Positions 58,626 through 64,000 of a stretch of DNA of 64,000 bases are shown here, in pieces. The stretch is from Rhinopomastus cyanomelas (Eukaryota > Chordata > Aves > Bucerotiformes > Rhinopomastidae), in contig VXBP01002784.1 of the NCBI GenBank assembly GCA_013400115.1, positions 1,061,383 to 1,125,382 on the forward strand, written 5' to 3'. Below the pieces are notes generated by a model. The model had not been told where the DNA came from, searched no databases, and saw only the letters and a list, made by a program, of their open reading frames with translations. Both the position numbers and the translations under genes were made by a program. Each line of letters opens with the position of its first letter. Within the stretch, counting starts at the first letter, position 1.

Positions 58626-61600
58626 TTGTTTGCATTGCATCACTGATTGTCTCCTTTAAGCAGCTGTAGATGTGGGGCAGAGTCTGGCCGTGGTGCATCA
58701 CCATCTTGCTTCTATTCTATGGAGAGCTTTCAGATTAAAATATGTTATGCTGCATAAAAATAAGCTGTTACTATCACGAGTTTGTGGTGGTCCTCATTTG
58801 TGAGAGAAAAGCAAGTGATTACATCACTTGGTAGCTATGATGACAAATATGTATTTGTCAGAAATAGTTATTTACTTTATATGCACTTGTTAGTTGTCTT
58901 TTATTGCTTTTTTTATTATAATGGGTCCTGAGTACAGAGACAGATTTCTTCCCTGCAGTGTTAACTACAGTAAGAGGTACCATTATGGAATGTCATCTAT
59001 TGCCTCTCATAATGATAAATATTTCTGTGACAAAACATTGTGAAAACCTATATGTAGAGATTCCTCTATCCCAGCTATTAGAGTAAAGAGTAAATTTCAG
59101 CTTACTAGGTATTTGCCAGGAACTCAGCAACTCCTTAATGCCAGAGAACACCTCCTTCCCTGTACTGTCTTTTCTATAATTTGTTTGCTGTCCTTTAAGA
59201 TCTTTGAGCAGCGTATCTTTTCCATATAGGCTAGTGCTTTGCATCTGATGATGCCAGGTAGAGCTGAGGCCCACCACAAGTAAGAAATGGCCATTTCTTG
59301 GATTATTTTTTTTTTCTCAGTCCTTTGTACACTGTTACATTTAAGCATCTGAACTGGCTAGGCCTCTGGAAGAGGGAATCACATTCTGCAGCATAGTTTG
59401 TCAAGAAGGACTATATTAGAACAGGTGGATTAACAGGGAGAAACTAAAGGGCTTTCCAAAGGTGTCCCTGGGAGGAAGGTAATACGGCCTAGACGTGAGG
59501 AAGTCTACCTGCTTTGTCCATGTGTTAGTCAAGAAAAAAGGGTACAGCTTGGCAAAGAGAGTTATTTTCCTTCTGTCTCAAATGTATTCTGAGAGCTGAA
59601 TTTGATGAATTTCAGTGTTCATCAAAGCCAAGGAAGTTTTACTGTAGCTTGAACTACAGTGAGAGCCGGTGTGGGAAGGTGTTACGCAAGCAAGCCTTCA
59701 CAGCAGCGTTAATGGACCTCAAACCTGACCTGCCGCACCCCTTCAGTGAACTGTCAGGCCTCTCTAGTTCAAAGAATATAAAGGGGAATTGGGCTGTAGT
59801 TAACGGTTTGTCTGTTGTGTGGAGTCCTGACTCTTTCTTTTAAAGGGTGTTGGAGCGATATCAAGCAGAGGACTAATATAAGGGCTAATCCAAGGAGCAG
59901 GAGGGATGTCATATGAGACAAAGTGACCACAGCTAAGAACTTTCCATGGCAGCCGAACTGAAGAGCTGTAGTTCTGCCCTGCTGAGCATTGCAGAAATGT
60001 AAATGGTCAATTAAAACTGTGTAAAAAAAAAAAACAAACCAATGAAAAAAAATCAGAAAAATTCTGCATACAAAAAATTCTATTTACATACAATAATTGT
60101 TACCTTTTCTCTTGACTCTTGTTCAGTTTGTATGGCTTTTGTTCAAAGGTTTTAAAATGCAGCTGAATACCTCTTTGGAAGCGTAATCCTTAAATAGGTC
60201 TGGTTTTAGTCTTGATAGTTTCATGGTTATGCATCTAAAAAAACAATATCAATAACAAAAAATAGATGCTGTTGATAGTGGTAGCAATACATGTTAAATA
60301 CTAGATAATTGTGTCGTTCAGCACACAAGTGTGAAAGTCAGACTTTTAGCTCTAAATCTTCAGATAAGAAAGATTCTGAGCAAAAGATGAAAATAAGTAA
60401 CAGTGTAAGACCTAGAGATATTCACAAGCCTGTGTTCTCACATACTCCAGCCCTGAGCCTTTACACAATCACAGCACACTTTTAACGAGTGCTGATGAAT
60501 TGTTGACACACTCCAAGCAGTTTTGTACAAAAGGAGCTGTATATGAAACCTGTGCAAGCGACTAATGTCTGCTTTGAGGCTGGTTTGAAATTTGGCACAT
60601 CTGCATCTTCAGCTATCGTGTAATTTCACAACTGCATTTATATTCAGTCAATGGTCAACATCAGCTTTTGTGATAGTTCCTGTAATATTTCTGAATACTA
60701 TTATAATAACTCCTCCATCACCCGCACCTTTTAATGATTCATAAATTCCTTGATTTCTATGAACAGCAAACTATAATAGCACTATAATCAGGACAGCATG
60801 CGAAGGTAGACTGCCTGACTACCTCCAGCTTTCCTTCATTGCCTGACTAAATTGTTCAAAATGAGGTTTCTGCTACAATTTGAAACAAGGAACTTCTGAG
60901 TTCAATGCGAATACCAGTGAAGGAGACCAAGCTGAAAATTAAAAAGCAAAATAGACAATAGCATGTAACAGATTTCAAATCAGGTAAATGCAAGGGCATT
61001 CACTGTCTAACAGGCATGTTATTGGCTACATCATCATTTCTCTTCCCCCTCCTTTAGTAATTTGGTCCTTTTAACTAACAGTTTCCCCATCCACTGCATA
61101 TGCCTTGTACATGCACGCTGCCACAGTGGTGCTTTGCAGTAACTTATTCTATGATGGTTTAACGGCTTCATTTGAAACTAAAAAGGGATTTCTGTGAATC
61201 AGGTTATGTGATAAATACTGATTTTCAGTCACTTCACTTTGTTCTCCACATACCAGGACTAAATCAGTCCCTTAAAATTGCAATGAGTTAAACCTCATGA
61301 ACATGACAGAGAAGTCACAGGTCTCTGTGCATTTTTCTACTGGGGTTTGTTTTTTCCTCCTAAGTTTTTAAAAAACTGTCTCACTCTGAGGATTAGGCAC
61401 TGGATGCAAAAGCCTTTCCAGAAACTGGTGATATACTTGAATTTTATTTCATCTCGGTGTCCATTGAAAGCTTTGACAGTCAGCTGGCCATTTTATGCTT
61501 GAAAACTGACTATTTTTCATATGAATTTTGCTTTCTCATCTGGTTGGACAGATATGGAGAAAGGTCCCACTTTTAGAGGATAGGTGGACTTATGTCCATA

Positions 61601-61744
61601 CATAAGCCTGTGCCACTCTGCTTTGTGATGAGATGTGCTGTGTGCAGAAACAAAGAGCTGTCTATGTGATCCTCTCACAAGCTGGTAAAGCATTAAAAAT
61701 GCTTTACCTTTGTTGATCAGAGTCCTTTCTGTGTGGATTGATTC
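58626..61744. other. Intergenic, no gene seen
   Basis: About 3.1 kb of AT-rich sequence. No exon or nameable repeat was found; a poly-A run lies at about 60023-60034. Confidence 0.5.
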
Positions 61745-61835
61745 TTCAGATGTGCTCAGAGCTGTCCTAACTCTGCATCTATTCAAGTCAATGGGAATTC
61801 TGCCACTAGCAGCAGAATTAGGCTACCTGAGTACT
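61745..61835. repeat. Ancient palindromic repeat fragment (candidate)
   Basis: ttcaagtcaatgggaattct, then gccactagcagcagaattag, then gctacctgagtac. The caagtcaatgggaatt core and the cagaattaggc end resemble the same old amniote repeat group as at 56.3 kb. Short and decayed. Confidence 0.35.
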
Positions 61836-62589
61836 TCTGAACATCACACACTTCATATTTTCTTTGTTATTTTCTTATTGCATTGACAGTGGTGAAGAAA
61901 ACCACTGATTTCTGCAAGGTTTGGGCCAGTCCCCAAGATCCTTGGCTATGCTTGCGTGTTCTCATATCACCATCACTTGCAATTTTGCACTGGGGTTTTA
62001 AAAGACTGTTTTCTTTTCTTAATCCTTCTAATGTTCCCAAGGTTTGCTTCTCACCTCTGGTGAAAATGAGAAAACTGAAATTAGTGAAATACATCAGCGT
62101 GAGAGACTTGAGTTTTATGTCTTTCTAGGGTACAGCCTCTTTGCTTGTTATTAGCTTTAGCTTGCTGCTAGTTTTATTAGCATAAATTTGTCTACGAGTG
62201 AATTTGTCTACACATCTGCTGTGTCTGAGTGTACTTCATTCATTCTGAATTCCATCCTCTTTCTTTTCATTGACTAGTCCTTGCAGTTTTTCCCTTTCAA
62301 ACATACCCCGTTGTCTTACTCATTGTTCCCACACTTACTGACCTTGTAGATTAATCTTCTGTGTGTTAATCTATCAGAAGCTTTTCTAAACAGTATGGAA
62401 TATGTGCTCGTGCCTTCCATTATGATCAATAATTTGTAATTCTTCTTTAAAAAGTGCTGAGGGCATTTTTAGGCGTGATATCCCTTTGGTGAGCCAAGCT
62501 AGCAGTTTCTTTTGCAGCTATGCAAACTCTTAATTGCATTGCTTCCTGAACTAATAATGTTTCGAGAGTATGACATGGGTGTGAAGTCA
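61836..62589. other. Intergenic, possibly old LINE continuation
   Basis: No gene. The right part may be a continuation of the LINE relic at 62590-63230 (minus), but I could not find a reliable protein match. Confidence 0.35.
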
Positions 62590-63230
62590 GGGGTTTCTAT
62601 TTTTCTAGATGGCGGTTATTGCTAACCTCTCTTCAGTCCTCCTCATATTTCCAAACAGGTTTTAAATATATCTGCGAATGGTTCCTCCATCTCTTCTGAC
62701 ATCTCTTTCTGAACTCTGAATTAATTCTGTCTATTCCTGGAGTTATGTCAACCTTCAGACTTTCTAATTTCTTGATGAGCTGTTCTGGCACACCACTGAT
62801 TTTCTTTGGTGTTTATTCTTCATCCCCCAGGAAATTTATGTCTGAACCTGTCATCAGTCCCAACCTTGTTTTATGGACAATAAAGTAGAGTGTTCATTTT
62901 TAAGCAGCTGCTCCTTCCTGTTCCTAAACTGCCATTTGCCATTTCATAGGTGTATGTCTGTTTGTCTCAGTGACCTTATGCTCTTTATGTGCTCAAAACC
63001 CACCCCCCTCTTTATTTACCATTTCCTCACCTCATGTGAACTTTTCCTTTCATTTTTCTCCTTTGATTTCCTGACCAGTTTGTTAACAGTCTTTTCAGAC
63101 CACGCTATAATCTTGCTAGTTTTCTTCCCTCTCTGTATTTTTGTAGGTGAAATACGCCTTTTTCTTCAGTTAATTTTCCTGCATTTTCCTCTTCATCCAC
63201 AACACATGTTTTGCCACACAATGTTCTGAT
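62590..63230 (-). repeat. Ancient CR1-clade LINE, N-terminal reverse transcriptase relic
   Basis: A minus-strand frame gives a chain with VPEQLIKKLESLKVDITPGID-like order (split by stops), then RINSEFRKRCQKRWRNHSQI. This follows the CR1 layout: short helix, L..L...KSPGPDGI...VL, then AEPLS.IF. Further right, VRKSKEKNERKSSHEVRKW resembles the linker between endonuclease and reverse transcriptase. The plus strand is correspondingly pyrimidine-rich. Numerous stops; inactive. The assignment is by pattern and could be another LINE clade. Confidence 0.5.
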
Positions 63231-64000
63231 GCTAAACAGCGCATGTAACCTTCGGGCATGTAATAATTGACTCTCAGTACTTTCCATTTCCTTCCCTTCT
63301 CTTCTGGAGCTGTTCTCCATTCAGTCTCACCCACAGTTTCAGTAATTCTCTTCACTGCATTCAGAGGTTTGATTTTTTTTGGTGTGGATATATTTTTGTT
63401 GTCTGTGTCATCTTAATTAAAACCGTAACTAAATTGTCACTACTGCTGAACTCCTTTCATTTATGTCCTCTTCTGTATAAATCCCAGGTGAAGCAGTAAC
63501 TCCCGCTCTCATTCATTTATACGTAGACAATCCTGTCTATAAAATGTGTTTAGAAGAAGTTGTAAAAGCTGCTGGTGGACTAGATTTTAACCTGTGGTTC
63601 TGTGTTTGTCCAAGGGGAGAGGAAAGCACGGAATCATAGATACAGGCTGCCTAGGGCAGCACAGCCAGTATGTTTCTGCACACACTCCAGCCCCAGCCGC
63701 GTGTCCACGAAGGGTGGGATGTTCCTGCAAACACAATGCTGTGCTGCACAGTGGGAGCTTGCAGCAGCTTTGGAATGGTGACTGTCTGGCAATGCAGGAC
63801 ACCTCTGCTCTCTAAAGGGGACACCTCTGTGAGCAGGGACAAATGCAAACGAATGTTGATATGTCCCTTTGACAGAGCTGGGCATCCTCACTGCACCAGC
63901 AACTGCTTTTAGCTCTCTTGGCTCTGAAACACTGCTTCTACAGAGTCGTTCGTAGAAATCTGAAGTTGGGCTTTAACAATAGGTCTCCAGCCTTGCTGAC
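63231..64000. other. Right edge, no gene seen
   Basis: Several overlapping short ORFs in different frames at 63587-63912 lie in a locally GC-richer patch. None has recognisable features. The sequence runs off the window. Confidence 0.45.

Overview
The window looks like nuclear DNA of a bird. Three things point there. (1) The commonest interspersed repeats are CR1 LINE 3' ends with the avian tail (runs such as gattctgtgattctgtg), present on both strands. (2) There is an avian-type endogenous-retrovirus LTR and a tRNA/CR1 chimeric SINE. (3) The only recognisable gene is the start of FANCL, whose residues differ from the human protein about as much as expected for a bird or reptile. Base composition is AT-rich, apart from two CpG islands. 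There is nothing bacterial or viral in organisation: no operons, no CRISPR array and no long intact ORFs. I did not identify the species.

Layout. Positions 1-4091 hold the first three coding exons of FANCL on the minus strand, with the start codon at 4089-4091 inside a CpG island (about 3690-4270). The rest of FANCL lies beyond the left edge. Everything to the right of about 4.3 kb appears intergenic: roughly 60 kb with no supportable protein-coding exon. In human, FANCL sits between VRK2 and a large gene desert running towards BCL11A, which fits this picture if synteny holds. The desert contains young and old CR1 copies (1.5, 2.6, 4.5-5.3, 6.9, 15, 22, 23.8, 30.8, 34.8, 38.0-38.9, 39.5, 40.5, 47.0, 58.5 and 62.6-63.2 kb). 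It also contains a solo LTR with a 5-bp target-site duplication (29.66-30.23 kb), a second short LTR-like sequence (35.73-35.90 kb), several microsatellites and tandem duplications, and palindromic repeats that look older than birds.

The least explained items are in the right half. A strong CpG island at about 47.6-48.7 kb carries a strong-Kozak ATG, an in-frame upstream stop and a consensus splice donor 44 codons later; it may be the first exon of an unannotated transcript, coding or not. A roughly 70-190 bp sequence occurs three times between 51.2 and 52.9 kb. A tRNA-headed SINE at 54.7 kb resembles tRNA-Lys(CTT) rather than the tRNA-Ile head I recall for the songbird family TguSINE1. A degenerate minisatellite lies at 55.7-55.9 kb. 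I found no convincing new multi-gene biological system; the findings are regulatory or repeat-biology leads.
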